Source: JAGXTF01 sp044224315 (lineage in GTDB: Bacteria > Bacteroidota > Bacteroidia > NS11-12g > UBA955). Taken from it: a DNA stretch of 64,000 nucleotides. The translations under genes and the position numbers were made by a program. Positions 19,058 through 27,149 of this stretch are shown here, piece by piece. The notes below the pieces were generated by a model. It searched no databases, was not told the origin of the DNA, and worked only from the letters and a program-made list of their open reading frames with translations. Where the stretch lies: positions 558,001-622,000 of the forward strand of contig JBGAKR010000001.1 in NCBI GenBank assembly GCA_044224315.1. Reading direction: 5' to 3'. Within the stretch, counting starts at the first letter, position 1. Each line of letters starts with the position of its first letter.

Positions 19058-19079
19058 ATGTTTGAACTATGTTTGAACC
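19058..19079 (+). repeat. Diverged copy of the integrase-start repeat
   Basis: ATGTTTGAACTATGTTTGAA and the next two bases match, with two changes, the tandem sequence found at the integrase start and at the island's right end. Like the right-end copy it is followed by a terminator hairpin and a tRNA-Pro copy, so it looks like the right end of an older related element lying to the left. Confidence 0.5.
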
Positions 19080-19131
19080 AGGCTAAAACAAACAAGGCTT
19101 CCAGTTTACTGAAAGCCTTGTCCTTATTGAG

Positions 19132-19227
19132 TCGGGATGGCGAGATTCGAACTCACGACCCCTTGCACCCCATGCAAGTGCGCTACCGGCCCGCCACACC
19201 TAAGGGTAGGCGGGGCGCTACATCCCG
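19132..19227 (-). pseudogene. tRNA-Pro copy with a 25-bp palindrome inserted in the D-loop
   Basis: The minus strand carries acceptor, anticodon (ATGGGGT loop, anticodon GGG) and T-arm sequences matching the intact tRNA-Pro at 46359-46432. In the D-loop, three bases of the intact gene are replaced by 25 bases (19190-19214), giving 96 instead of 74 nucleotides. The D-stem halves (GCGC) are kept. It is probably not a working tRNA. A hairpin equivalent to the one after the intact tRNA follows at 19095-19120. Confidence 0.7.
19190..19214. repeat. 25-bp imperfect palindrome inside tRNA-Pro copy
   Basis: Arms CCCGCC and GGCGGG flank ACACCTAAGGGTA, in which CCT/AGG can also pair. It replaces GCT of the intact gene. 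It looks like a small REP-like mobile palindrome, but I see no second copy in the window. Confidence 0.6.
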
Positions 19228-19345
19228 AAATGCTGCCAATTTTGTAAAAAGAAAAAGGCCTTCAGAATTCTGAAACATTGAATAAATTAACAACACGAGA
19301 TTAACTCCGTTGATCTCTGGGAGGGTGGCCTCAACTAAAAGCCTT

Positions 19346-19376
19346 AAATCGCCAGGCGATTTTGGTCTTTTTTTAT
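19346..19376 (+). terminator. Rho-independent terminator
   Basis: Perfect 8-bp stem AAATCGCC / GGCGATTT with a single central base (effectively a short loop), followed by TGGTCTTTTTTT. Confidence 0.6.
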
Positions 19377-19421
19377 TGCCACTTCGCTTGAGCCTCCTTC
19401 GTCAGCTCAGACTTGTGGCAT

Positions 19422-19460
19422 AAAAAAAGCCCTTTTTGTCTGCGACAAAAAAGGCTTTTT
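19422..19460. terminator. Strong bidirectional terminator hairpin left of the island
   Basis: A long stem of an A-run, GCC and CTTTTTGTC pairs across a TGC loop with GACAAAAA, AGGC and a T-run. It ends just before the 46-bp repeat and would insulate the island from the metal locus. Confidence 0.65.
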
Positions 19461-19464
19461 GTTG

Positions 19465-19510
19465 GTCGGGATGGCGAGATTCGAACTCACGACCCCTTGC
19501 ACCCCATGCA
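19465..19510. repeat. attL: 46-bp direct repeat of the tRNA-Pro 3' half
   Basis: Identical by eye over 46 bases to 46358-46403. It contains the 3' acceptor strand, T-arm, variable region and anticodon loop of tRNA-Pro(GGG) on the minus strand and stops in the anticodon stem. The sequence then diverges, as at a tyrosine-recombinase crossover in an anticodon loop. Confidence 0.85.
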
Positions 19511-19615
19511 TAATAGCCGCTGTTTTTCATTTTTATTTTTGCTATTATATTTTTGATTTACTATTAGTTAGCTATTTTGCAATTTATCGATATTTGATTC
19601 ATTTTAGCCTTTTTT

Positions 19616-19643
19616 ATTCAAAATGTTTGACCTATGTTTGACC
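19616..19643 (+). repeat. 28-bp repeat at the integrase start (identical copy at 46278)
   Basis: The sequence reads ATTC, then AAAATGTTTGACC and TATGTTTGACC. It contains two near-identical 11-base units and a TATGTTTG that fits the -7 promoter consensus upstream of the integrase ATG at 19656. The same 28 bases occur in the same orientation at 46278-46305. Confidence 0.7.
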
Positions 19644-19655
19644 CAGAATTCGACT

Positions 19656-20879
19656 ATGGCAAGTGTTAAAGTTGTACTAAAGACGGGCAAGTTACTAAAT
19701 AATGGGGAGTATCCAATCTACATACGTTTGACCCAAAACCGCAAATCTAGCTATTTAAGTATTGGGGCAAGCTCCAAATTGGAACATTGGGATCTAAAGA
19801 AAAGTGCACCCAAGAAAACCCATCCTCTGCATAAACACCTTCAGATTCTCATTGATACGAAGGTAACTGAAGCAAACAAAATGTTGCTGCAAATGGAAAC
19901 CAATGGAACACAAATGAGTTCTTATGAGCTGAAGCAGAAATCCAGACCGGATAGACGCGCTGCCATTCTCACAGTTGGTGGCTATTTTGATGAAGTAGTT
20001 GAACGCCTGGAACACGCCAACCGTGTTGGTTATGCTGATGCTTTTCACAACACCAAAAATAGCCTGATGAACTTCCGCGATCAGCGGGATTTTACATTCT
20101 CCGAGGTAACTCCTGCCTTTTTGGTGAAATATGAAGCTTTTCTGAACAGTAAAAATCTGGCGGCTAATAGCATTTTTCTGTACCTCAGAACTTTTAAAAC
20201 ATTGATTAATTATGCCAAAGACGAAGATCGAGTGGGAAAGGATTATAACCCATTTCAGAATATGAGCTTTGCCCAATACAGAAGGGTGAAGACGAGAAAA
20301 CGGGCACTTCCAAAGGATGATCTTATGAAAATCCTAAATCTGGATATTAAACCAGACAGTAAGGTATTTCATTTCTGGAACTATTTCCGTTTCTCATACC
20401 TCTGCTGGGGAATTAACTTCATTGATACAGCTCACTTAACCTGGGATAATATTTCCTATGGCATTTTGCACTATCGTCGTAAAAAGACCGATGATTTATT
20501 CCAGATTCCCATATTACCTATGGCCAAGGAAATTCTTGAATATTACCGTGCCCAGCCCTCCCATGAGGACAATAAGTACATCTTCCCTATCCTTAACGAA
20601 ACCCATACAACTGCGCTAAGCAAATCCTACCGACTTAAAAAGGTGCGCAGCCAATACAACAAAGCACTGGATGAGGTAGCAAAACTTGCAGGCTTGAATA
20701 TCAATCTTACTTCCTATGTTGCCCGTCACACTTTTGCCAATGTGCTTAAACAAGGCGGTGCCGACAAATCCATGATCCAGGAAGCTATGGGGCATGAGGA
20801 TATGAAAACGACTGAGATTTACTTGGCGGATTTGGATCCGGAGGTATTGGGAAATGCGGTAAATAATTTGCTGCTCTAG
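19656..20879 (+). CDS. Tyrosine recombinase / integrase of the tRNA-Pro island
   Basis: About 407 residues from the ATG at 19656 (MASVKVVLKTGKLL). The frame is open from an ATG at 19623, but those 11 codons are the repeat sequence. It has an N-terminal arm-binding region (GEYPIYIRLTQNRKSSYLSI), a SAM-like core-binding domain (NFRDQRDFTFSEVTPAFLVK), and a catalytic domain. There the beta-sheet Lys (HYRRKKTDD), SYVARHTFANVL (Arg II), MGHEDMKTT (His) and Tyr in TTEIYLADLD are present. The place of the first catalytic Arg reads YLCWGINFID, with Trp (TGG, 20406-20408). The Bacteroidota integrase IntDOT is also known to lack this Arg. It probably mediates excision and integration of the island. Its stop overlaps the convergent gene by 4 bases. 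Confidence 0.9.
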   Translation: MASVKVVLKTGKLLNNGEYPIYIRLTQNRKSSYLSIGASSKLEHWDLKKSAPKKTHPLHKHLQILIDTKVTEANKMLLQMETNGTQMSSYELKQKSRPDRRAAILTVGGYFDEVVERLEHANRVGYADAFHNTKNSLMNFRDQRDFTFSEVTPAFLVKYEAFLNSKNLAANSIFLYLRTFKTLINYAKDEDRVGKDYNPFQNMSFAQYRRVKTRKRALPKDDLMKILNLDIKPDSKVFHFWNYFRFSYLCWGINFIDTAHLTWDNISYGILHYRRKKTDDLFQIPILPMAKEILEYYRAQPSHEDNKYIFPILNETHTTALSKSYRLKKVRSQYNKALDEVAKLAGLNINLTSYVARHTFANVLKQGGADKSMIQEAMGHEDMKTTEIYLADLDPEVLGNAVNNLLL

Positions 20880-21706
20880 TTTGGCAATTTTCCTTGTTTT
20901 ATTAATTGCTCATGTATGTAGTTAATTACTTCATCTTTTGAATCTTTTACGAACCCATCCGAATCTTTTGATAATTTCAAAAGCACCAAATATAGGTTCG
21001 CTAAAATTGATATTAGTTTTTCAATATTCTGAAATATTATTTTGAATTTAGATTCGAAATTTAAATCTGATACTTCATAATACATTGCACCGTAGTGATC
21101 ATATTTTGAGAAAAATAGATATGAATCATATATTCGTCCAGTATCACCAATACTTTTATCAGATGCGATCATTTCAAACAATTGAGACGGTCCATATCCT
21201 CTTTTAAATTTGGGAACAGGAATACTTCCATCTTTTAAATATGGTTCAAAAAAGAATTCATATTTATCTACAATCGAATTGATCGCGTTTTTTAAATCGT
21301 CGTCTGAAATATGATCATGTTTTTGCGCTAATACCAAATAATCTATTGTATTTGTCAAACCATCTGATATGCATCTATTACAAAATTGATAAATTGTTTC
21401 ATTTCTATCTTTTTCTGCCATTTTTTGGGAATCTTTTTCTTGCTTGCCAAGATTTAGCACAATTAAAGAATCCAATAATGCAGAACGAAGAATTATAGCG
21501 ATGCCATGGTCTAAATTACGGTTGTGAATTAATAATTCAATAAGCGGGATCAATGATTCAGCAGCTTTATGAAATCTTTCGAATAAACCTGCAGATAACA
21601 TTTCTACAGGATTCATTGCGTTTTCTCGTAATTTCAAAGATGTCCTTTCGGCATTATGTGAAATAAATCTCAAATTTTCGAGTATATCGTGTGTTTTTTC
21701 TTCCAT
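20876..21706 (-). CDS. Hypothetical protein, possibly DUF5677-like
   Basis: A 276-residue, mostly helical cytosolic protein without a signal peptide. The segment LIPLIELLIHNRNLDHGIAI followed by ILRSALLDSLIVLNL resembles the DUF5677-type pattern (helical, often in defence or mobile contexts), but the match is weak. It is AT-rich and convergent with the integrase, and divergent from hsdM with 268 bases between them. I do not assign a function. Confidence 0.6.
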   Translation of the reverse strand: MEEKTHDILENLRFISHNAERTSLKLRENAMNPVEMLSAGLFERFHKAAESLIPLIELLIHNRNLDHGIAIILRSALLDSLIVLNLGKQEKDSQKMAEKDRNETIYQFCNRCISDGLTNTIDYLVLAQKHDHISDDDLKNAINSIVDKYEFFFEPYLKDGSIPVPKFKRGYGPSQLFEMIASDKSIGDTGRIYDSYLFFSKYDHYGAMYYEVSDLNFESKFKIIFQNIEKLISILANLYLVLLKLSKDSDGFVKDSKDEVINYIHEQLIKQGKLPN

Positions 21707-21974
21707 AATACAAAAATAACTAATTGAATTGGGTTAACACGTAACGGATAATTTTAAAACTGACACCCACTATGATGCAATTAGGTCACAAAAAATATGA
21801 ATCTCGAATAATTCAATTAGGCCTTCTATGTCTTGGGTTAATGGGGTTATAAACTATTCATATTCTATCATTTATATGGCAATTGTTTATTTAGTAGCAT
21901 TCTTAACTATAATCGCATTATTTTGTACCTAACCTTTGGCTATAGCAGTTTTGGCTATACCCTAGTCTGGATCA

Positions 21975-23555
21975 ATGGCTAAGAAAACGAAAGAAATACC
22001 GGAAGAACCGCTGGAGAAGAAGCTTTGGAAGGCTGCCGACAAGCTCCGGAAGAACATGGACGCTGCGGAGTATAAGCACGTGGCTTTGGGGCTCATATTC
22101 CTCAAATACATCTCGGATGCATTCGAGGAGCTTTACAACAAACTTTCCGCCGGTGAAGGCGATTTAGAAGGTGCAGACCCTGAAGACAAGAATGAATATG
22201 TTGCTGAAAAGGTATTCTATGTGCCTCCGTCCGCCCGTTGGACATGGCTTCAGGGTCGAGCAAAGCTGCCCACAATCGGCAAGGACATAGACGATGCAAT
22301 GGACGCCATTGAGAAGGATAATCCTTCGTTAAAAGGGGTGCTGCCTAAAGTTTATGCGCAGGAAAAGCTTGATAAAACCAGCCTTGGTGGATTGGTTGAT
22401 CTGGTTAGTACGGCCACACTTGGCACTAAAGAAGCCCAAAGCAAGGATCTTCTGGGAAGAGTGTTTGAATACTTCCTAGGCGAGTTTGCCCTTGCGGAAG
22501 GCAAGAAGGGCGGCCAGTTCTATACGCCAGAGAGTGTGGTAAAGCTGCTGGTTGAAATGTTGGAGCCATTTGAAGGTCGCGTTTTTGACCCTTGCTGCGG
22601 CAGCGGAGGCATGTTCGTACAAAGCGAGAAGTTCATCAAACACCACCAGGATTATTACAAGAAAAACAGCGGGAAGAAACTTTCGCTGAACCCTGCTGAC
22701 CATATTTCCATCTATGGACAAGAAAGCAACCAGACCACCTGGCGCCTAGCTAAAATGAACCTGGCTATTCGCGGAATAGACAGCAGCAACGTAAAGTGGA
22801 ATAATGAGGGCAGCTTTTTAAACGACGCCCACAAAGACCTGAAGGCCGATTACATCATTGCCAATCCTCCATTCAACGACAGTGACTGGAGTGGCGAATT
22901 GTTGCAAAAGGATGCACGCTGGGTTTATGGTATCCCACCCGCAGGGAATGCCAACTACGCTTGGATACAGCATTTCCTGTTTCATTTGTCGGCCAATGGA
23001 CAAGCAGGGTTTGTGTTGTCCAAGGGTTCGCTAACCACAAATACCAGCAATGAGGGTGAGATTCGCAAGGCACTTATTGAGAACGACTTGATTGACTGCA
23101 TTGTCAACCTTCCTGCCAAGCTGTTCTTAAACACCCAGATCCCCGCGTGTTTGTGGTTCATGCGAAAAAACAAGCAAAAGCAGAAAGGCAAGATTCTATT
23201 CATTGATGCCCGAAATCTAGGGCATCTGATTAACCGAAGAACCAAAGTACTTAGCCCCGAGGATACCCTTAAAGTTGCAGAGACCTATCACAACTGGCGC
23301 ACCGGAGAAGGGCCATACGAGGACATCGCCGGATTTTGCAAGGCTGTTACCTTTGACGAAGTGAAAGCGCTGAATTATGTTGTAACACCTGGCAGATATG
23401 TTGGATTGCCAGATGAGGAAGATGATTTCAACTTCGCAGAACGCTTTGCTTTGTTGAAAGCCGAGTTGGAGAGCCAGATAGCCGAAGAAGAGGCTCTGAA
23501 CAAACGAATTGCCGAAAACTTAAGTCGAATTCAGTATAAACCTGCTGCTAAGTGA
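21975..23555 (+). CDS. hsdM: Type I restriction-modification DNA methyltransferase (HsdM)
   Basis: A 526-residue N6-adenine methyltransferase. The N-terminal HsdM helical domain reads LEKKLWKAADKLRKNMDAAE. The SAM-binding motif DPCCGSGGMF is near residue 205 and the catalytic NPPF in DYIIANPPFNDSDW near 297. The C-terminal region (NKRIAENLSRIQYKP) is coiled. It modifies host DNA when paired with HsdS (25152) and supplies the modification part of the HsdMSR complex. First gene of the defence cluster; its TGA overlaps the next gene's GTG start (GTGA). Confidence 0.95.
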   Translation: MAKKTKEIPEEPLEKKLWKAADKLRKNMDAAEYKHVALGLIFLKYISDAFEELYNKLSAGEGDLEGADPEDKNEYVAEKVFYVPPSARWTWLQGRAKLPTIGKDIDDAMDAIEKDNPSLKGVLPKVYAQEKLDKTSLGGLVDLVSTATLGTKEAQSKDLLGRVFEYFLGEFALAEGKKGGQFYTPESVVKLLVEMLEPFEGRVFDPCCGSGGMFVQSEKFIKHHQDYYKKNSGKKLSLNPADHISIYGQESNQTTWRLAKMNLAIRGIDSSNVKWNNEGSFLNDAHKDLKADYIIANPPFNDSDWSGELLQKDARWVYGIPPAGNANYAWIQHFLFHLSANGQAGFVLSKGSLTTNTSNEGEIRKALIENDLIDCIVNLPAKLFLNTQIPACLWFMRKNKQKQKGKILFIDARNLGHLINRRTKVLSPEDTLKVAETYHNWRTGEGPYEDIAGFCKAVTFDEVKALNYVVTPGRYVGLPDEEDDFNFAERFALLKAELESQIAEEEALNKRIAENLSRIQYKPAAK

Positions 23556-25168
23556 ATCAACTACCTGAAAACTATATCGGAATTATTTCAAAGCTTAAGG
23601 ACCGCATCCGCGCTACCCGGCTAAAGGCGGCATTTGCGGCTAATAAAGAGTTATTGCTGCTTTATTGGGAGCTCGGTCAGGCTATTTTGGAAATGCAGCA
23701 ATCGGAAGGATGGGGTACCAGAGTTATAGACCGTATTTCGGCAGATTTAAAAGCAGATTTCCCTGACTTTAAAGGCCTGTCTGTGCGCAATTTAACCTAT
23801 ATGGTCACTTTTGCCCGCTTGTTCCCCTTATTTGCGCAGCAGCCTGCTGCGCAAATAGAAGTAATTGATGGTCAATCAGATATAATTACGCAGCAACTTG
23901 CTGCCCAATTGCCATGGGGACATATCCAGCTATTGATGGATAAAACCAAGGAGCAGAAAGAACTGGATTTTTATTTAAAGAAATGCCTGGAAAACGGCTG
24001 GAGCAGAAACATTCTTGCCGAACAAATTGGGTCTAATTTGTTTAGCCGACAAGGCAAAGCCATTACAAATTTTTCAAACACGCTGCCGGCCTTACAATCT
24101 GATCTGGCTGAACAAACACTTAAAAATCCATATTTGTTCGATTTTTTAAGCCTGGGTGAAGAAGCCCGAGAAAGGGATCTAGAGAATGCCTTGATTCAGC
24201 ATCTCAAAAACTTCATGCTCGAACTTGGGCGTGGATTTGCTTACGTGGGCAGGCAAAAGAATCTGGTAGTAAAAGGAGACGATTTCTTTCTGGATTTGCT
24301 TTTCTACAACTACAATCTGCATTGCTTCGTTGTCATCGAATTGAAAGTAGGCGATTTTAAGCCGGAGTACGCCGGAAAACTGAATTTTTATATCAATACG
24401 GTAAACGAACAGATAAAAGGCACAGAAGACAAGCCTACCATTGGTGTATTACTTTGTAAAACGCCAAATGAAACCGTGGTGCGATATTCTCTACAAGGCA
24501 TCGAAAGTCCCATTGGTGTTGCAGAATATGAGTTGGCAAAAGCATTGCCAAAGAAACTGAGAGGTGAAATACCAAGTATAGAAGAACTGGAGGCAGAAAT
24601 TGAAAGAGAATATGAGGAGTTAAAAAGCCCTGCTGAGAAACGACTTGATTTGCTCAAACAGAAGATTTCGGGATTAAATAAAACAGAAGTTCAAATTGCA
24701 ATAACACCAGAAATCTTTGATAGCATCTTAAAGTCCAGCATTATACCACTGTTTCAACAATTGCTAGTGCGTTTGGAGGAATTTGAAGCGATGTTCATGA
24801 ATAAAACATGCTATTGGAGTGGTATAACAAGAAACGTTGAAACCCCTGAAGGAGTAGATGGTATTTGGAATAGCGAGGATTTTAGAAATAGTAACCAACA
24901 ATTTCAATTTTTCTATTCTTTATGGGGATTTAAAAAGGGCGGAACGGATACTTTTAGCACCAGTTTTCAGCTGCGTTTTATGATTGAACCATATTGGTAT
25001 GGGCTTGTTCTAGTGAACCACAACAACCACCAACCATTTATTAAAAAGCTATATCCGGAAAATTATTCTAAAAAAGATTTTGATTTCATAAATGAAACCA
25101 TATCGAATTATTTAATTGATCAAATTGAACATAATGTGGAAATGTTAAAGGATGAAAAGAATGGTTGA
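23552..25168 (+). CDS. YhcG/DUF1016-type PD-(D/E)XK nuclease with C-terminal extension
   Basis: A 538-residue protein with a GTG start overlapping the hsdM stop. Residues 1-150 form the DUF1016 N-terminal helical domain (ANKELLLLYWELGQAILEMQ, SVRNLTYMVTFARLFP). Residues about 200-340 form the YhcG PD-(D/E)XK nuclease fold (ELGRGFAYVGRQKNLVV, DDFFLDLLFYN, CFVVIELKVGDFKPEY, GVLLCKTPNE) with the D and ExK residues in place. YhcG proteins are usually about 340-380 residues. Here a further ~190 residues follow a coiled linker (EELEAEIEREYEELKSPAEK) and contain WSGITRNVETPEGVDGIWNS and YSLWGFKKGGTDTFS, which I cannot place. Embedding in a type I system suggests a second nuclease or an anti-phage add-on. 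Confidence 0.85.
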   Translation: MNQLPENYIGIISKLKDRIRATRLKAAFAANKELLLLYWELGQAILEMQQSEGWGTRVIDRISADLKADFPDFKGLSVRNLTYMVTFARLFPLFAQQPAAQIEVIDGQSDIITQQLAAQLPWGHIQLLMDKTKEQKELDFYLKKCLENGWSRNILAEQIGSNLFSRQGKAITNFSNTLPALQSDLAEQTLKNPYLFDFLSLGEEARERDLENALIQHLKNFMLELGRGFAYVGRQKNLVVKGDDFFLDLLFYNYNLHCFVVIELKVGDFKPEYAGKLNFYINTVNEQIKGTEDKPTIGVLLCKTPNETVVRYSLQGIESPIGVAEYELAKALPKKLRGEIPSIEELEAEIEREYEELKSPAEKRLDLLKQKISGLNKTEVQIAITPEIFDSILKSSIIPLFQQLLVRLEEFEAMFMNKTCYWSGITRNVETPEGVDGIWNSEDFRNSNQQFQFFYSLWGFKKGGTDTFSTSFQLRFMIEPYWYGLVLVNHNNHQPFIKKLYPENYSKKDFDFINETISNYLIDQIEHNVEMLKDEKNG

Positions 25169-26270
25169 GTGGAAAGAATATAAATTTTCAGATTTTGTAG
25201 AAATCAATCCAACGGTTTCATTGAAAGGAAGTGAATTGTATTCTTTTGTGGAAATGAAGGATTTAAAGGATGGTAATAAATTTTGCATTCCTAGTGCAAC
25301 TCGCAAACCATCCAGCGGGGCAAGGTTTCGGGAAGGTGATACGCTTTTCGCAAGAATTACTCCCTGCTTAGAAAATGGCAAAATTTGCCAGGTTAAAGAT
25401 TTAAATAATGGCATTGGATTTGGCTCCACAGAGTTTCTGGTTTTCAGGGGAAAAGCCAAGGTTTCAAATAATGATTTTGTATTTTATCTTTCTCGCTGGG
25501 ACGAGGTACGTCAATTTGCAGAAAGTAATTTTGAGGGGACTTCAGGCCGACAAAGAGTACCAAAGAATTGTTTTGACAATTTGCATTTAGAACTTCCTTC
25601 TTTTGAAGAACAAACAGCTATTGCCGAAGTTCTCAGCAGCCTGGACGACAAAATAGACCTGCTGCACTGTCAAAATAAAACACTGGAGCAATTGGCTGAA
25701 GTGCTTTTCAGGCAGTGGTTTGTGGAGGAGGCGGAGGAGAGTTGGGAAAGAGGCAAATTGGGTGAGTATGTAAATATTGTTTATGGGAAAAACCTGCCTA
25801 CTAAAAATCTTTTGTCTGAAGGGTACCCAGTTTATGGTGCAAATGGACAAATTGGTTTTTTTGATAGGTATACATTTGAACAGCCTCAAGTTCTTGTTTC
25901 TTGTCGAGGGGAGGCTTCCGGAACTGTAAATTTCTCCGTAGAAAAATCTTTTATTACAAATAACTCATTGGTGCTTGATAGAACCAAAAATGAAAAAGTA
26001 AGTTTTGAGTTTTTAAAATACTTCTCTTTACAAACGGATTACAATCTATATGTTACAGGTTCAGCACAACCTCAAATTACAATTGAGAGTTTAAATGAAG
26101 CGGATTTTCTATTGCCGCCAAATGAAAAACTTGACCAGTTTAATTTATTTGCTGGAGGAATTGAATTGAAAATCACATCCAACACCCAACAAATCCGCAC
26201 CCTTACAGAGCTGAGAGACAATTTGTTGCCTAAGTTAATAAGTGGGGAAATAAGAACAAAATTGTTTTAA
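25152..26270 (+). CDS. hsdS: Type I restriction specificity subunit (HsdS)
   Basis: A 372-residue specificity subunit that sets the DNA target of the HsdM/HsdR complex. Target-recognition domain 1 starts WKEYKFSDFVEINPTVSLKG. The central conserved helices read EEQTAIAEVLSSLDDKIDLL. Domain 2 starts WERGKLGEYVNIVYGKN, with the typical YPVYGANGQIGFFD. The C-terminal conserved helix reads LTELRDNLLPKLISGEI. Both domains and both spacers are present. It overlaps the YhcG-like gene by 17 bases; an ATG at 25161 is an alternative start. Confidence 0.95.
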   Translation: MKRMVEWKEYKFSDFVEINPTVSLKGSELYSFVEMKDLKDGNKFCIPSATRKPSSGARFREGDTLFARITPCLENGKICQVKDLNNGIGFGSTEFLVFRGKAKVSNNDFVFYLSRWDEVRQFAESNFEGTSGRQRVPKNCFDNLHLELPSFEEQTAIAEVLSSLDDKIDLLHCQNKTLEQLAEVLFRQWFVEEAEESWERGKLGEYVNIVYGKNLPTKNLLSEGYPVYGANGQIGFFDRYTFEQPQVLVSCRGEASGTVNFSVEKSFITNNSLVLDRTKNEKVSFEFLKYFSLQTDYNLYVTGSAQPQITIESLNEADFLLPPNEKLDQFNLFAGGIELKITSNTQQIRTLTELRDNLLPKLISGEIRTKLF

Positions 26271-26276
26271 TCGAAT

Positions 26277-27050
26277 ATGGATAATTTTATTTCACCTAAA
26301 TATCAAATGTTATTGACAAAGAAAATTATTGCAGAAATTGAAAAAGAATTTCCTACAATAGCAGAAGCAAGTCAGTACATTAAAAAATGGTATATAGAAG
26401 GAGATGGATGGAACGGCAATTATGGTAATTTTCAAATTCATACTTATGCTGATGGAGAAATTCACATTGGAAAAACAATTCCAAATATAGACGGAGAAAC
26501 ACTTTTGAAAATTGCTGTTGATTTAGGTATTGAAACCCCTGATTTTATTCCAACTGTCGCTACTTTTAAAAATGATATAAAGTCAGATTATAAAACTGCT
26601 TATGCCACATTTGAAAAAGCGATTAAACAAATTGAAACTCATCCTGATATTGCTGTGGGACTAGCCAACTCAGCGTTGGAAAGCATAATCAAGGAAATTT
26701 TAAAAGATGAAAGAATAACAACCAAACCGCAGGTGGGAAGGACATTGTATGATTTAACAAGTGATTTACTTAAGGAACTACAGCTCTATCCAGGTTCTGA
26801 AATGCCCATTGAAATGAAAAGCATTGGTAGCTCTTTGTTGTCAGCGAATCAAGGCATAGAAAAACTAAGAAGCACCAAAACCAGTATGCACGGAAAAACG
26901 GGAGACGAATATGTTATACAAGAAGCAACGTATACTTATTTTATTGTAAATAGTGTTGCTACTGTTGGGTTATTTCTGAATTCATATTATAAGAATTTAT
27001 TCCCTAAAATTAAAGAAAATAGCGACGAATCAATCGAACTACCGTTCTGA
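26277..27050 (+). CDS. Abortive-infection C-terminal (Abi_C) domain protein
   Basis: A 257-residue protein 6 bases after hsdS. The C-terminal half (DIAVGLANSALESIIKEIL, PQVGRTLYDLTSDLLKEL, TSMHGKTGDEYVIQEATYTY) fits the Abi_C family found in phage-exclusion loci, with the conserved R/H...HG...E residues. The N-terminal half (YIKKWYIEGDGWNGNYGNFQ) is an Abi-associated segment of unknown role. A defence function is inferred from family and place; the target is unknown. Confidence 0.75.
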   Translation: MDNFISPKYQMLLTKKIIAEIEKEFPTIAEASQYIKKWYIEGDGWNGNYGNFQIHTYADGEIHIGKTIPNIDGETLLKIAVDLGIETPDFIPTVATFKNDIKSDYKTAYATFEKAIKQIETHPDIAVGLANSALESIIKEILKDERITTKPQVGRTLYDLTSDLLKELQLYPGSEMPIEMKSIGSSLLSANQGIEKLRSTKTSMHGKTGDEYVIQEATYTYFIVNSVATVGLFLNSYYKNLFPKIKENSDESIELPF

Positions 27051-27149
27051 AATGAAATTGATTATAAATAAAATTCGCAGGCAGAATCAACTTGGAGATA
27101 TTCCATTGTTAATGTAAATAAATGGATTGTTGAACCCCAAAATAATCAT

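Noticed and set aside
19058..19273. 71-codon plus-strand frame through the disrupted tRNA copy
   Set aside because: It reads through the repeat, hairpin and tRNA antisense; a by-product of the att structure.
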